A DNA stretch of 64,000 nt from the NCBI RefSeq assembly GCF_027460265.1, contig NZ_JAPZBC010000001.1:4037501-4101500 (forward strand), read 5' to 3'. This document shows positions 10,055 to 19,106 of this stretch, piece by piece. Source of the stretch: Streptomyces sp. WMMC940 (GTDB taxonomy: Bacteria; Actinomycetota; Actinomycetes; Streptomycetales; Streptomycetaceae). The position numbers and the translations under genes are program-made. Each line of letters starts with the position of its first letter. The stretch's first letter is position 1. The notes beneath the pieces are model-generated. The model searched no databases and had not been told where the DNA came from. It saw only the letters and a program-made list of their open reading frames with translations.

Positions 10055-10846
10055 TCAGCGAGGGGCGACGAAGAGGCTCTGGGCGCTGCGGCCGATCGGG
10101 CCCTTCTCGTCGTGCAGCCGGGCGTCCGCCAGGCCGATGCCGGCCGGGTCGACGCTCGTGCGGGCCTCGACGCAGACCCATTCGCCGGCCGGGTGCCGGT
10201 GCAGATGGACCGTCAGATCGGCGTTGACGAAGACATGGCGCTCGAAGTCGAGGACGTTGCTGATGCCGTTGCCGGAGTCGGCGGCGACCAGGACGCGGTC
10301 CAGGGGGCGGATCTCCTCGCCCGCGACGAGCGGCATCCTCATCCGCATCCAGCAGGTTCCGGGGCCCTGTTCCCGGAAGGTCCCCTCGGTGAACCGGGTC
10401 TCCATGGACGTGTGGTAGCCGACGTCCCACGGCACGGCGAAGAAGGGCGTCTCGGCGGTCTCCCCGGGCGACGGCATCTGCGGTCCCTCGGCGACCGCCG
10501 GTCCCGGCTCGGCGAGCGTGCGGACGCGCAGGCCGCGGGCGAACATCACCGGCGCCCCGTCCTCGGGCGCCAGCGCCGCCTCGACGAGCTCCACGCCGCG
10601 CCCGGCCCGCAGGACGGTCGTGGTGACCTCCAGCGGCCGGATCGGCACGGGGCGGACGATCTCGTACGTCATGCGCGCGAGCCGCATGTCGGTGCGTGCG
10701 CCCGGCCGCTCCTCCATGGCGCGGCCGAGCAGCGCGGCCGGCGGGCCGGCGTGCTGCGATCCGGCCTCCCAGGGGCCGCGGGTGTGCTCGGTCGGTGCGA
10801 AGCGGTGCTCGGAGATCCGCTCGTAGAACGCCTGGTGTTCCCCCAT
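10055..10846 (-). CDS. Thioesterase family protein (double hotdog)
   Basis: A 263-residue protein resembling TesB-like acyl-CoA thioesterases: two hotdog-type halves with 'RMTYEIVRPVPIRPLEV' in the first and 'VLVAADSGNGISNVLDF' in the second, the latter being the conserved block that carries the catalytic Asp in TesB relatives. The start was placed at ATG 10846 (MGEHQAFYERI), where the domain begins; codons upstream are Arg-rich and atypical. It probably hydrolyses an acyl-CoA, substrate unknown. The gene diverges from the lytic transglycosylase gene. Confidence 0.8.
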   Translation of the reverse strand: MGEHQAFYERISEHRFAPTEHTRGPWEAGSQHAGPPAALLGRAMEERPGARTDMRLARMTYEIVRPVPIRPLEVTTTVLRAGRGVELVEAALAPEDGAPVMFARGLRVRTLAEPGPAVAEGPQMPSPGETAETPFFAVPWDVGYHTSMETRFTEGTFREQGPGTCWMRMRMPLVAGEEIRPLDRVLVAADSGNGISNVLDFERHVFVNADLTVHLHRHPAGEWVCVEARTSVDPAGIGLADARLHDEKGPIGRSAQSLFVAPR

Positions 10847-11074
10847 GACGGGCCGCCTCTCGCAGACATGTGTACGAGCCACACGCTACCTGCGGGTAAC
10901 CGGCCGGGACAGCCCCCGGCGCACCCTCCGCCCGGCAGCCCGGCCCCGCCCGGCGGCCCTCCGGCCGGCGCTCGCCGACGTGCTTCACCGACCCCCTCGT
11001 GCGCCCCCTGAACCGGGTCCTCCCCACCTACACTGACGAGCGGTGGACTGCCGTGCGGCGGAGGGTGATTGACG

Positions 11075-12085
11075 GTGCGTAAGGCGTGGCTCGTCGCGGG
11101 CGGGGCCGTCGGGCTCTGTCTGAGCTTCCTCGCCCTGCTCGTCGTCGGGACCTTCTCCGCTGCCGCCGGGCTCGGGGGCGGCGCGAAGGGGGCCGTGGCG
11201 CTGGCCAAGGGAGCCGTGCCGGCCCTGTACCAGCCGCTGGTGCAGAAATGGGGCAATCTCTGCCCGGCCATCAACCCGGCGCTGCTCGCCGCGCAGCTGT
11301 ACCAGGAGTCCGGCTGGAACCCGCGGGCGCGGAGCCATGCCGCCGCACAGGGCATCGCCCAGTTCATCCCCGGCACCTGGGCGGCGCACGGCGTCGACGG
11401 TGACGGTGACGGCGACCGCGACGTATGGGACCCGGCGGACGCCATCCCTTCGGCCGCGTCGTACGACTGCAAGCTCGCGGGGTACGTGAAGAAGGCGCCC
11501 GGCGACCCGACGGACAACATGCTCGCCGCGTACAACGCGGGTGCGTACGCCGTGATCAAGTACGGCGGAGTGCCGCCGTACAAGGAGACGCGGAACTACG
11601 TGAAGGTCATCCGGACGCTGGAGAAGAGCTTCGCCAGGCCGGTGGGGCGGGTGGAGCCGTCGCGGCAGGCGGCCGGGGCCATCCACTTCGCGCAGCAGAA
11701 GCTCGGCACGAAGTACCTCTGGGGCGGGAACGGGACACCGGAGCAGGGCGGCCGGTTCGACTGCTCCGGCCTGACGCAGGCCGCGTACCGCACCGTCGGG
11801 ATCGAGCTGCCGCGCGTGGCCAACGACCAGTACAACGCGGGGCCGCATCCGTCGAGGGGCGAACTGCTCCCCGGGGACCTGGTGTTCTTCTCCGACGACC
11901 TGACCAACTCACGGGCGATCAGGCACGTCGGGCTGTACGTCGGCGGGGGCTATATGATCAATGCTCCGTACACCGGGGCGGTGATCCGGTTCGACAGGAT
12001 CGACACCCCGGACTACTTCGGTGCGACGCGGGTGACCAAGGACGGTGCCGAGGCGCTGCCGACTCCGCCACGGCCCGCCGTCTGA
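11075..12085 (+). CDS. Bifunctional lytic transglycosylase / NlpC-P60 peptidoglycan hydrolase
   Basis: A 336-residue exported or membrane-anchored cell-wall enzyme. After an N-terminal hydrophobic helix (about 4-28) comes a lysozyme-like transglycosylase domain, with the probable catalytic Glu78 in 'QLYQESGWNP' and the 'AQGIAQFIPGTW' and 'AAYNAGAYAV' motifs. A C-terminal NlpC/P60 domain follows, with Cys230 (FDCSGL) and His284 (RHVGLYVG). Two-domain proteins of this type act as VirB1-like wall-opening factors in Gram-positive type IV systems, which fits its place beside the secretion operon. GTG 11075 is preferred because GGAGGG lies 9 nt upstream; a TTG at 11069 is too close. A tacact -10 sits at 11029-11034. 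Confidence 0.9.
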   Translation: MRKAWLVAGGAVGLCLSFLALLVVGTFSAAAGLGGGAKGAVALAKGAVPALYQPLVQKWGNLCPAINPALLAAQLYQESGWNPRARSHAAAQGIAQFIPGTWAAHGVDGDGDGDRDVWDPADAIPSAASYDCKLAGYVKKAPGDPTDNMLAAYNAGAYAVIKYGGVPPYKETRNYVKVIRTLEKSFARPVGRVEPSRQAAGAIHFAQQKLGTKYLWGGNGTPEQGGRFDCSGLTQAAYRTVGIELPRVANDQYNAGPHPSRGELLPGDLVFFSDDLTNSRAIRHVGLYVGGGYMINAPYTGAVIRFDRIDTPDYFGATRVTKDGAEALPTPPRPAV

Positions 12086-12333
12086 CGGCCGGCTGACGGG
12101 ATGTCGGCCGTGCCCGTGGCTCCCCGTCGAGCCCCGGCCCGGACGGCGACGGCGCATCACTCTTCGATAACGTCATGGTGATCGTTTCGTGGAAAGAGGA
12201 ACGTAAGCGCGGAGCGGGTCGTTCCCTGGACCGGAGCAGTACGTACACACCGCACCGACCACGGGGGTCTCGGAATGCGGCGCACACGGGCGTGCGCCGC
12301 GGCTGGCGACACACAGGCAAGGGGCCGCAGCAG

Positions 12334-13047
12334 ATGGCTGGACTCGCACTCGACGGCGTGAATCCGGATGTCGGCCTGCTCTACGACATCAACGGACTGG
12401 CCCGGTCGGCTCCGCCGTGGTTCGACCGCGTCATGGGATTCGTCGGCGAGTACGCCATCATGCTCGCCCTCGTCCTGGTGGCGCTGTGGTGCTGGTGGAG
12501 CGTGCGCCGACGCGGCACGGCCGAGGACTCGGTGGCCGGGGTCGCCGCGCTGGTCTGGGCGCCCCTGGCCGCCGGAGTCGCCCTGCTGGTCAATGTGCCG
12601 ATCCGCGGTTTCGTGGAACGGCCGAGACCGTTCCTGGACCACCAGGGGCTCGAGGTCCTGGTCGCCGGCAAGACCGACTTCTCCTTCGTCAGCGACCACT
12701 CCACGATGGCGATGGCCATCGGCGTCGGGGTGTTCGTCGCGAACCGGCGCTTCGGGTTCGCGGCGATCGGCCTCGCGCTCGCCGAGGGCTTCTGCCGGGT
12801 GTACATGGGCGTCCACTACCCGACCGACGTCGTCGGCGGGTTCGCGCTCGGCACGGCCGTGGTGCTGCTCCTCGCCCCGCCGGCGCAGGCCCTGCTCACC
12901 CCGCTGGTGTCGGCGGTCTCCCGCTCGGGTGTCGCGGGTCGGCTCGTACGGTCGCGCCGGGCGGTGACGTCGGACGACCAGCAGCACGAGATGCTCGACA
13001 TCCCGGAGCCCGTCGCCCGGCCCGGGCGCAACGACCTGGCGGCGTAG
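12334..13047 (+). CDS. PAP2-family phosphatase (undecaprenyl-diphosphatase-like)
   Basis: A 237-residue integral membrane protein of the PAP2 superfamily, with about five membrane segments. The three active-site blocks are present as variants: 'RGFVERPRP' (motif 1, Arg-Pro), 'FVSDHSTMAMA' (motif 2, with SDHS where many members have PSGH) and 'CRVYMGVHYPTDVVGG' (motif 3, catalytic His and Asp). Bacterial relatives dephosphorylate undecaprenyl pyrophosphate or other lipid phosphates at the outer face of the membrane. ATG 12334 was chosen for its aaggggcc ribosome site; upstream in-frame codons are low-complexity. The tail after residue 200 is charged and cytoplasmic. Confidence 0.85.
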   Translation: MAGLALDGVNPDVGLLYDINGLARSAPPWFDRVMGFVGEYAIMLALVLVALWCWWSVRRRGTAEDSVAGVAALVWAPLAAGVALLVNVPIRGFVERPRPFLDHQGLEVLVAGKTDFSFVSDHSTMAMAIGVGVFVANRRFGFAAIGLALAEGFCRVYMGVHYPTDVVGGFALGTAVVLLLAPPAQALLTPLVSAVSRSGVAGRLVRSRRAVTSDDQQHEMLDIPEPVARPGRNDLAA

Positions 13048-13362
13048 CCGGCCGGGGCCTCCGGCGCGCTCGCCCGGCCCCGGATACCCCGACTTCCCCG
13101 GCCCGCCCGCCGGTTCAGGACCCTCTCCACTCTCCCGGCCCGCCGGCCGCCCCGGCCCCTGTCGTCCTGGTGACCGGTTCGCCGGCCGCCCGGGCCCTGC
13201 CCTCGTCGTCCTCTCGCCCCGTGCGCCGGCCCCGCGACTTCCCGGCGTGAGCGACGGTCCCGGCCTCTCCGGACCGGCGGGACCGGCACGTGCGGTCGGG
13301 CCCGCGGCCGATCGCCCCCCGGCGTCAGGGCGGTTGGGGGTGCCGGGCGGGCCGAGTGCTGC
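13048..13362. other. GC-rich intergenic region
   Basis: 315 bp without a gene I can support. The sequence is almost pure G/C-rich tracts (repeated ccggcc/gcccgg words). Short open frames here have no ribosome sites and no recognisable protein character. It separates the PAP2 gene from a small minus-strand gene. Confidence 0.4.
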
Positions 13363-13518
13363 TCAGGCCCCGGCGGGTGTCGCCGCCTCATGCGCCCTCG
13401 CATCGGTGCGGGCGCGTTCCCGGGAGCGCCGGGCGGGTCCCGTCCAGCCGCAGGAGCAGCAGGCCAGCGCGAACGAGCCCCGCTCGACGGTCGTGGTGTG
13501 GTGGGCGGACGTGCGCAC
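13363..13518 (-). CDS. Small conserved-type Cys-rich protein (51 aa)
   Basis: A 51-residue peptide from GTG 13518. Its core 'ALACCSCGWTGPARRSRERARTDA' (shown by positions 18-41) carries a C-x-C pair and the GW-x-GPARRSR pattern seen in small hypothetical proteins that recur in Streptomyces genomes, which is the main reason to call it a gene. The start is uncertain because the GGAAGG upstream abuts the GTG with no spacer. It is divergent from the downstream lipoprotein gene, sharing a 60-bp intergenic region. Function unknown. Confidence 0.5.
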   Translation of the reverse strand: MRTSAHHTTTVERGSFALACCSCGWTGPARRSRERARTDARAHEAATPAGA

Positions 13519-13578
13519 CCTTCCACGGTACCGGTCGTTATGCGGGGCAGCGGCGAGCGTGTTGGGGGTTGACAGGCG

Positions 13579-14406
13579 ATGGTGGTGCAGCAGCACTGGC
13601 TCAGGCGCGGCGCATGTGCCGCTGCCGCCGTGATGGGTGTGACCGGGACCGCGGGCTGTTCGGGCGGCGGGGACGCCGTCGCCGACGCCCGAGCCGGTGC
13701 GGATCCCCTCCTCAGTGTCAGGAAGGCCGCCGACGTACTGGTCGAGGCCGGTACGGCGAAGGCCCGTACCGCCATGGAGACGGCCGCCGGCGGGACCCGG
13801 GTCACCATCCGCGGCGAGGGTGGGTACGACTTCCGGCGCTCCATGGGCCGGCTGCGCGTGGTCCTCCCCAAGGACCCGGCCGGTTCCAGCGGTCATCGGC
13901 CGATCACCGAACTGCTCGCTCCCGGCGCCCTGTACATGAAGGACCGCGGTGCCGGGGTGCCACCGGACAAATGGGTCAGGGTGGACACGACCACGCTGAC
14001 GGACGGCAACCTCGTCACCGGCGGTGCGACCGACCCGGCCGCCGCGGCCGAGTTGCTGCGCGGAGCGCGGAGCGCGACCGTCGTCGGGCACGAGGACCTG
14101 GCGGGGGTGCGGGTCACCCACTACCGCGGCACCGCGGACCTCGCGCACGCCGCGAGGTCCGCGTCCCCGCACGCGCGGGGGGCGCTCGCCGCGGCGGCGA
14201 AGGGGTTCGCCCAGGACGCCGTGCCCTTCGACGCCTATCTCGACTCCGAGGGGCGGCTGCGCAAGGTGCGCCACCAGTTCAGCTTCGCGAACCAGGGCAG
14301 AACGGTCGCCGTGGCCTCCACGACCCTGCTGTACGAGTTCGGTGCCCCCGTCGTGGTGCGGCTCCCCGACCGGGGCGACATCTACGCCGGCCGCGTCCGG
14401 ATGTAG
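13579..14406 (+). CDS. Putative lipoprotein, LppX/LprAFG-like
   Basis: A 275-residue predicted lipoprotein: positively charged N-terminus, hydrophobic h-region and lipobox TGTAGC with the lipidated Cys at 27, followed by a Gly-rich spacer. The mature part (VRKAADVLVEAGTAKARTAME..., then alternating strands and a 'LDSEGRLRKVRHQF' segment) resembles actinobacterial LppX/LprG-type lipoproteins, whose fold carries a lipid-binding cavity, but this is by pattern only. Two possible starts lie 3 bp apart (ATG 13579 and GTG 13582). It would be anchored to the outer face of the cytoplasmic membrane. Confidence 0.72.
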   Translation: MVVQQHWLRRGACAAAAVMGVTGTAGCSGGGDAVADARAGADPLLSVRKAADVLVEAGTAKARTAMETAAGGTRVTIRGEGGYDFRRSMGRLRVVLPKDPAGSSGHRPITELLAPGALYMKDRGAGVPPDKWVRVDTTTLTDGNLVTGGATDPAAAAELLRGARSATVVGHEDLAGVRVTHYRGTADLAHAARSASPHARGALAAAAKGFAQDAVPFDAYLDSEGRLRKVRHQFSFANQGRTVAVASTTLLYEFGAPVVVRLPDRGDIYAGRVRM

Positions 14407-14499
14407 GCACCGGGGGGTCGGTAAATGGTCCGGACGTGCCATGCGCGGCGTGTGTCCCGCTCCCTACGCTAGGAAGCCGACACCGGCCGGAAGGGGTGA

Positions 14500-14673
14500 A
14501 TGCACGTGGCTCCCGCCAGTACGCCGACAGTGCAGGACCACATCGCCCTCGCCGAGATCGAGTTGTGCGGTGAGTTGATGATCGCGGCCTCGGCGGTGGA
14601 CGGGGAGCGGCTCAGCCCCGACCGGATCGACGAGGTGTTGAACGTCCATGTGATCGCGGCCGACGGCGAGTGA
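14500..14673 (+). CDS. Small acidic protein (57 aa)
   Basis: A 57-residue acidic peptide (core 'IALAEIELCGELMIAA', then 'ERLSPDRIDEVL'), predicted helical. The ggaagggg ribosome site lies just upstream of ATG 14500; GTG 14506 is an alternative. A -10-like tacgct is at 14465-14470. I recognise it as a type of short conserved hypothetical protein in Streptomyces but know of no function. It stands alone between the lipoprotein gene and convergent csoR. Confidence 0.65.
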   Translation: MHVAPASTPTVQDHIALAEIELCGELMIAASAVDGERLSPDRIDEVLNVHVIAADGE

Positions 14674-14718
14674 GGCCGGTCGGCACGACCGCCGGGACCG
14701 GCCTCGGGCGGGCGGGGG

Positions 14719-15069
14719 TCACGTCCGCATCATGCGGGCGATCGCCTTCGTCGCCTCCTCGACCTTCGCGTCGATCTCGTCGCCGCCCTTGAGCGCGGCA
14801 TCGGCGACGCAGTGGCGCAAGTGCTCCTCCAGCAGCTGCAGCGCGAAGGACTGCAGCGCCTTCGTGGAAGCGGAGACCTGCGTGAGTATGTCGATGCAGT
14901 ACGTGTCCTCGTCGACCATGCGCTGCAGTCCGCGGATCTGGCCCTCGATCCGGCGCAGCCGCTTGAGGTGCTCGTCCTTCTGTTTGTGGTAGCCGTGGAC
15001 GCCCTGGTCGTGGCTGGATTCCTCGTGAGCCGTGACCGGAAGTCCGCCGGCCGTGTCCGTGGTCGTCAT
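14719..15069 (-). CDS. csoR: CsoR-family copper-sensing transcriptional repressor
   Basis: A 116-residue helical DNA-binding regulator of the CsoR/RcnR (DUF156) family. The Cu(I)-binding triad is intact: Cys58 (DTYCIDIL), His83 and Cys87 (EEHLRHC). The spacing of 25 and 4 residues is the same as in characterised S. lividans CsoR. The N-terminal extension is His-rich. Family members dissociate from operators on binding Cu(I), derepressing copper efflux genes. Here the gene stands alone, without copA or copZ nearby, and its own start lies 25 bp from a palindromic operator, consistent with autoregulation and distant targets. Confidence 0.92.
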   Translation of the reverse strand: MTTTDTAGGLPVTAHEESSHDQGVHGYHKQKDEHLKRLRRIEGQIRGLQRMVDEDTYCIDILTQVSASTKALQSFALQLLEEHLRHCVADAALKGGDEIDAKVEEATKAIARMMRT

Positions 15070-15093
15070 CGGTCCTCCCGCAGACCTGTCCGG

Positions 15094-15112
15094 TATACCC
15101 CTCGTGGGTATA
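15094..15112. promoter_or_regulatory. Probable CsoR operator
   Basis: Perfect inverted repeat tataccc-ctcgt-gggtata, 25 bp upstream of the csoR start. Cu-type CsoR operators are AT-flanked C/G-tract palindromes of this kind (TAC(C)C...GGGTA), so it is very probably the csoR autoregulatory site overlapping its promoter. Confidence 0.82.
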
Positions 15113-15258
15113 TGGTACCGATCCCTGACGGTTCGGGCAGGGCCCCGTGCTGCTGTCTCTTCTCGATGGGCGACACTGAGGGGACGCCGGTTAGCCGTGG
15201 CCGGACGATGCGCCTAGCATCAGCCTGACCGAAGACCCAGTACCCCCGAGGACCCCAC

Positions 15259-15879
15259 GTGCGATTTCGTCTGACCCCCAGGGAGACGAGCTTCTATGAC
15301 ATGTTCGCCGCGTCCGCGGACAACATCGTCACGGGCTCGAAGCTCCTGATGGAACTGCTCGGAGCGGACGGTCCCGCCCGGGCCGAGATCGCGGAACGAA
15401 TGCGCGCAGCGGAGCACGCCGGGGACGACGCCACCCATGCGATCTTCCATCAGCTGAACTCCTCGTTCATCACGCCCTTCGACCGTGAGGACATCTACTC
15501 CCTCGCGTCATCGCTGGACGACATCATGGACTTCATGGAGGAGGCCGTCGATCTGGTCGTCCTCTACAACATCGAGGAGCTGCCGAAGGGTGTCGAGCAG
15601 CAGATCGAGGTGCTGGCCCGGGCCGCGGAGCTGACGGCGGAGGCCATGCCGCACCTCCGGACGATGGACAACCTCACCGAGTACTGGATCGAGGTGAACC
15701 GTCTGGAGAACCAGGCGGACCAGATCCACCGCAAGCTCCTCGCGCACCTCTTCAACGGCAAGTACGACGCCATCGAGGTCCTCAAGCTCAAGCAGATCGT
15801 CGACGTTCTCGAGGAGGCCGCGGACGCGTTCGAGCACGTGGCCAACACGGTGGAGACCATCGCGGTCAAGGAGTCCTGA
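15259..15879 (+). CDS. PhoU-like/DUF47 accessory protein of the Pit transporter
   Basis: A 206-residue, nearly all-helical protein of the DUF47/PhoU-like family, which forms helical bundles binding metal clusters through repeated Glu/Asp. Acidic repeats 'HAGDDATHAIFHQL' and 'ENQADQIHRKLLAHLF' occupy equivalent positions in two bundle halves. The gene lies 6 bp upstream of pit, the common arrangement in bacteria, and probably modulates or stabilises low-affinity phosphate import. The GTG start at 15259 begins MRFRLTPRE; a candidate -10 (tagcat) is at 15215-15220. Confidence 0.88.
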   Translation: MRFRLTPRETSFYDMFAASADNIVTGSKLLMELLGADGPARAEIAERMRAAEHAGDDATHAIFHQLNSSFITPFDREDIYSLASSLDDIMDFMEEAVDLVVLYNIEELPKGVEQQIEVLARAAELTAEAMPHLRTMDNLTEYWIEVNRLENQADQIHRKLLAHLFNGKYDAIEVLKLKQIVDVLEEAADAFEHVANTVETIAVKES

Positions 15880-15885
15880 GCGGAC

Positions 15886-16884
15886 GTGGACACCTTTGCG
15901 CTGGTCGTGACCATCGGGGTCGCGCTCTTCTTCACGTACACCAACGGCTTCCACGACTCGGCGAACGCGATCGCCACCTCCGTGTCGACGCGTGCCCTGA
16001 CCCCGCGTGCCGCCCTGGCGATGGCCGCGGTGATGAACCTCGCGGGCGCGTTCCTCGGCAGCGGCGTCGCCAAGACCGTCAGCGAGGGCCTGATCGAGAC
16101 GCCCAAGGGCGACCGGGGCATGGGCATCCTGTTCGCGGCGCTGGTCGGCGCGATCATCTGGAACCTGATCACCTGGTACTTCGGTCTGCCCTCCTCGTCG
16201 TCGCACGCCCTCTTCGGCGGCATGGTGGGTGCGGCGCTGGCCGGCGGAACCGAGGTCATCTGGGGCGGGGTGCTCGACAAGGTCGTCATCCCGATGTTCG
16301 TCTCGCCCGTGGTGGGTCTGGTCTTCGGCTACCTCGTGATGACCGCGATCATGTGGATCTTCCGGCGGGCCAACCCGGCGAAGGCGAAGCGGGGCTTCCG
16401 CATAGCCCAGACCGTGTCCGCGGCGGGCATGGCGCTCGGCCATGGCCTCCAGGACGCGCAGAAGACCATGGGCATCGTGGTGATGGCCCTGGTCATCGCC
16501 GATGTCGAGGACTACGGCGACCCCATTCCGGTGTGGGTGAAGGTCGCCTGTGCGGTGATGCTGTCGCTCGGTACGTACGCGGGCGGCTGGCGCATCATGC
16601 GGACCCTCGGCCGCAAGATCATCGAACTGGACCCGCCGCAGGGGTTCGCGGCGGAGACGACCGGTGCGTCGATCATGTTCGGCTCGGCGTTCCTCTTCCA
16701 CGCGCCGATCTCCACGACGCATGTGATCACCTCGGCGATCATGGGTGTCGGTGCGACGAAGCGGGTGAACGCGGTGCGGTGGGGCGTCGCGAAGAACATC
16801 GTGATGGGGTGGTTCATCACGATGCCGGCCGCGGCGTTGGTCGCCGCGCTGAGCTTCTGGATCGTGAACCTGGCCTTCGGCTAG
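15886..16884 (+). CDS. pitH: Low-affinity inorganic phosphate transporter, Pit family
   Basis: A 332-residue polytopic membrane protein of the PiT family, which imports metal-phosphate complexes with cations. Both signature repeats are visible: 'TNGFHDSANAIATSVST' near residue 20 and 'GHGLQDAQKTMGIVVMAL' in the second half. About ten membrane helices are expected. The GTG start is 6 bp after the PhoU-like gene, so the two form an operon, as in other streptomycetes where this pair is the low-affinity partner of the neighbouring pst system. Confidence 0.94.
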   Translation: MDTFALVVTIGVALFFTYTNGFHDSANAIATSVSTRALTPRAALAMAAVMNLAGAFLGSGVAKTVSEGLIETPKGDRGMGILFAALVGAIIWNLITWYFGLPSSSSHALFGGMVGAALAGGTEVIWGGVLDKVVIPMFVSPVVGLVFGYLVMTAIMWIFRRANPAKAKRGFRIAQTVSAAGMALGHGLQDAQKTMGIVVMALVIADVEDYGDPIPVWVKVACAVMLSLGTYAGGWRIMRTLGRKIIELDPPQGFAAETTGASIMFGSAFLFHAPISTTHVITSAIMGVGATKRVNAVRWGVAKNIVMGWFITMPAAALVAALSFWIVNLAFG

Positions 16885-16927
16885 TGCGGCGTGGGGCCGC
16901 GCAGTCCGCGGTGTGACGTCTCGCGTG

Positions 16928-16957
16928 CGCCGCGTCCCGTTCGGGGGCGCGGCGTTT
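16928..16957 (+). terminator. Probable terminator of the PhoU-like/pit operon
   Basis: Stem cgccgcg (16928-16934) pairs with cgcggcg (16948-16954), extended inside by ccc/ggg around a gttc loop and followed by ttt. It begins 44 bp after the pit stop codon. Confidence 0.6.
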
Positions 16958-17144
16958 CGCTGCGCCCGGCCGGTGTGTCCGTCCTCGAACTCCCCCGGGC
17001 CTTCGTCCGGTGGGCCCGTCGGGCCGAGGGGCGTGCCGGCCCGCGCCGGGCGTGCGGCGTCCGATGGCGGAGGGGCGGGTCATGGGCGTACGCGTGACGC
17101 CCCGGGCACGGGAGGCGGTCCCGCGGACCGCCGGGCGGCAAGAC

Positions 17145-17176
17145 GTCGGCCCCCGCTCGGATGAGAGGGGGCCGAC
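17145..17176. terminator. Probable terminator of the pst operon (minus strand)
   Basis: Perfect 10-bp inverted repeat gtcggccccc/gggggccgac around a 12-nt loop, 54 bp downstream of the pstB stop. There is no T-tract, as usual for Streptomyces hairpin terminators. The rest of the 345-bp gap between pit and pstB (16885-17229) holds nothing else I can support. Confidence 0.6.
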
Positions 17177-17229
17177 CGTTCGCCCTGCGGTGGCACCGCC
17201 ATGCAGCACCGCGGGGCAGTACGGGGTGC

Positions 17230-18006
<777 letters not shown>

Positions 18007-18035
18007 TACTCAGTCACTTCCAAATCGCCGCGCGC

Positions 18036-19106
18036 TCAGCGGCCGGTCTTCGGGGCCTTCCAGCGGGCGATGCCGCGGGCCACCAGGTTGAGGATCATGA
18101 CGAAGGCGATCAGCACCAGGGCCGCTGCCCAGGCGCGGGAGATGGAGGCGTCGGTGCCGACGGCGTACTGCTCGTACACGTACAGCGGCAGGGACGCCTG
18201 GGCGCCTTCGAAGGGGTTCGGGTTGATCAGCTTCGTACCGAAGACGAGCAGCAGCACGGGAGCCGTCTCACCGGTGATGCGGGCCACCGCGAGCATGACG
18301 CCCGTGGTGATGCCGCCGATCGCGGTCGGGAGGACCACCTTGAGGATCGTCCGCCACTTGGGGACGCCCAGCGCGAGCGAGGCCTCGCGCAGCTCGTTCG
18401 GGACGAGCTTGAGCATCTCCTCGGTGGAGCGGACGACGACCGGCATCATCAGGATGGCGAGCGCCAGCGCGCCGGCGAATCCGGAGGGCCCGAAGCCCAG
18501 CATCAGATTCCAGGTGGCCAGGACGAACAGACCCGCGACGATGGACGGGATGCCCGTCATGACGTCGACGAAGAAGGTGACGGCCTTGGCCAGCTTCCCA
18601 CCGCCGTACTCGACGAGGTAGACCGCGGTGAACAGGCCGACCGGGGCGGCGATCAGAGTGGCGATGAGGACCTGCTCGATCGTGCCGAGCAGAGCGTGGT
18701 ACACCCCGCCGCCGGTCTCGGCGTCGAGAACCGCGTTCATGGAGTGGCTGAGGAAGTACGGGTCGAGTACTTCCAGGCCGTTGCTGATCGTGACCCATGA
18801 CAGGGAGACGAGCGGGACGACGGCGAGGACGAAGGCGACCCAGACGATGCTGGTGGCGACGCGGTCCTTGGCCTGGCGCCTGCCTTCCACCTTCGTGGTG
18901 ATCAGATAGCTGGCGAGCACGAAGAGCAGCGCAGCCAGCAAGCCCCACTGTGTTCGGCTCTGCCAGCCGGCGGCCATGCCGAGGCCGACGCCCGCGGCAG
19001 CGGCGCCGACGGCGATGGCCGGCTGGGCCCAGCGGGGGAGCCGGGCGTGGGAGAGGTGGTTCACGCGCGCGGTCGTGACCGGCCGATCCTGGACGAGGTG
19101 GCTCAT
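18036..19106 (-). CDS. pstA: Phosphate ABC transporter permease PstA
   Basis: A 356-residue integral membrane permease. ATG 19106 (MSHLVQDRP) was chosen because it overlaps the pstC stop in an ATGA junction. The C-terminal half carries the binding-protein-dependent transport fold, with the cytoplasmic EAA-type loop 'ELREASLALGVPKWRTI' that docks PstB. Two extra N-terminal hydrophobic segments (about 30-65) lengthen it relative to E. coli PstA, which is usual in actinomycetes. Confidence 0.95.
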   Translation of the reverse strand: MSHLVQDRPVTTARVNHLSHARLPRWAQPAIAVGAAAAGVGLGMAAGWQSRTQWGLLAALLFVLASYLITTKVEGRRQAKDRVATSIVWVAFVLAVVPLVSLSWVTISNGLEVLDPYFLSHSMNAVLDAETGGGVYHALLGTIEQVLIATLIAAPVGLFTAVYLVEYGGGKLAKAVTFFVDVMTGIPSIVAGLFVLATWNLMLGFGPSGFAGALALAILMMPVVVRSTEEMLKLVPNELREASLALGVPKWRTILKVVLPTAIGGITTGVMLAVARITGETAPVLLLVFGTKLINPNPFEGAQASLPLYVYEQYAVGTDASISRAWAAALVLIAFVMILNLVARGIARWKAPKTGR

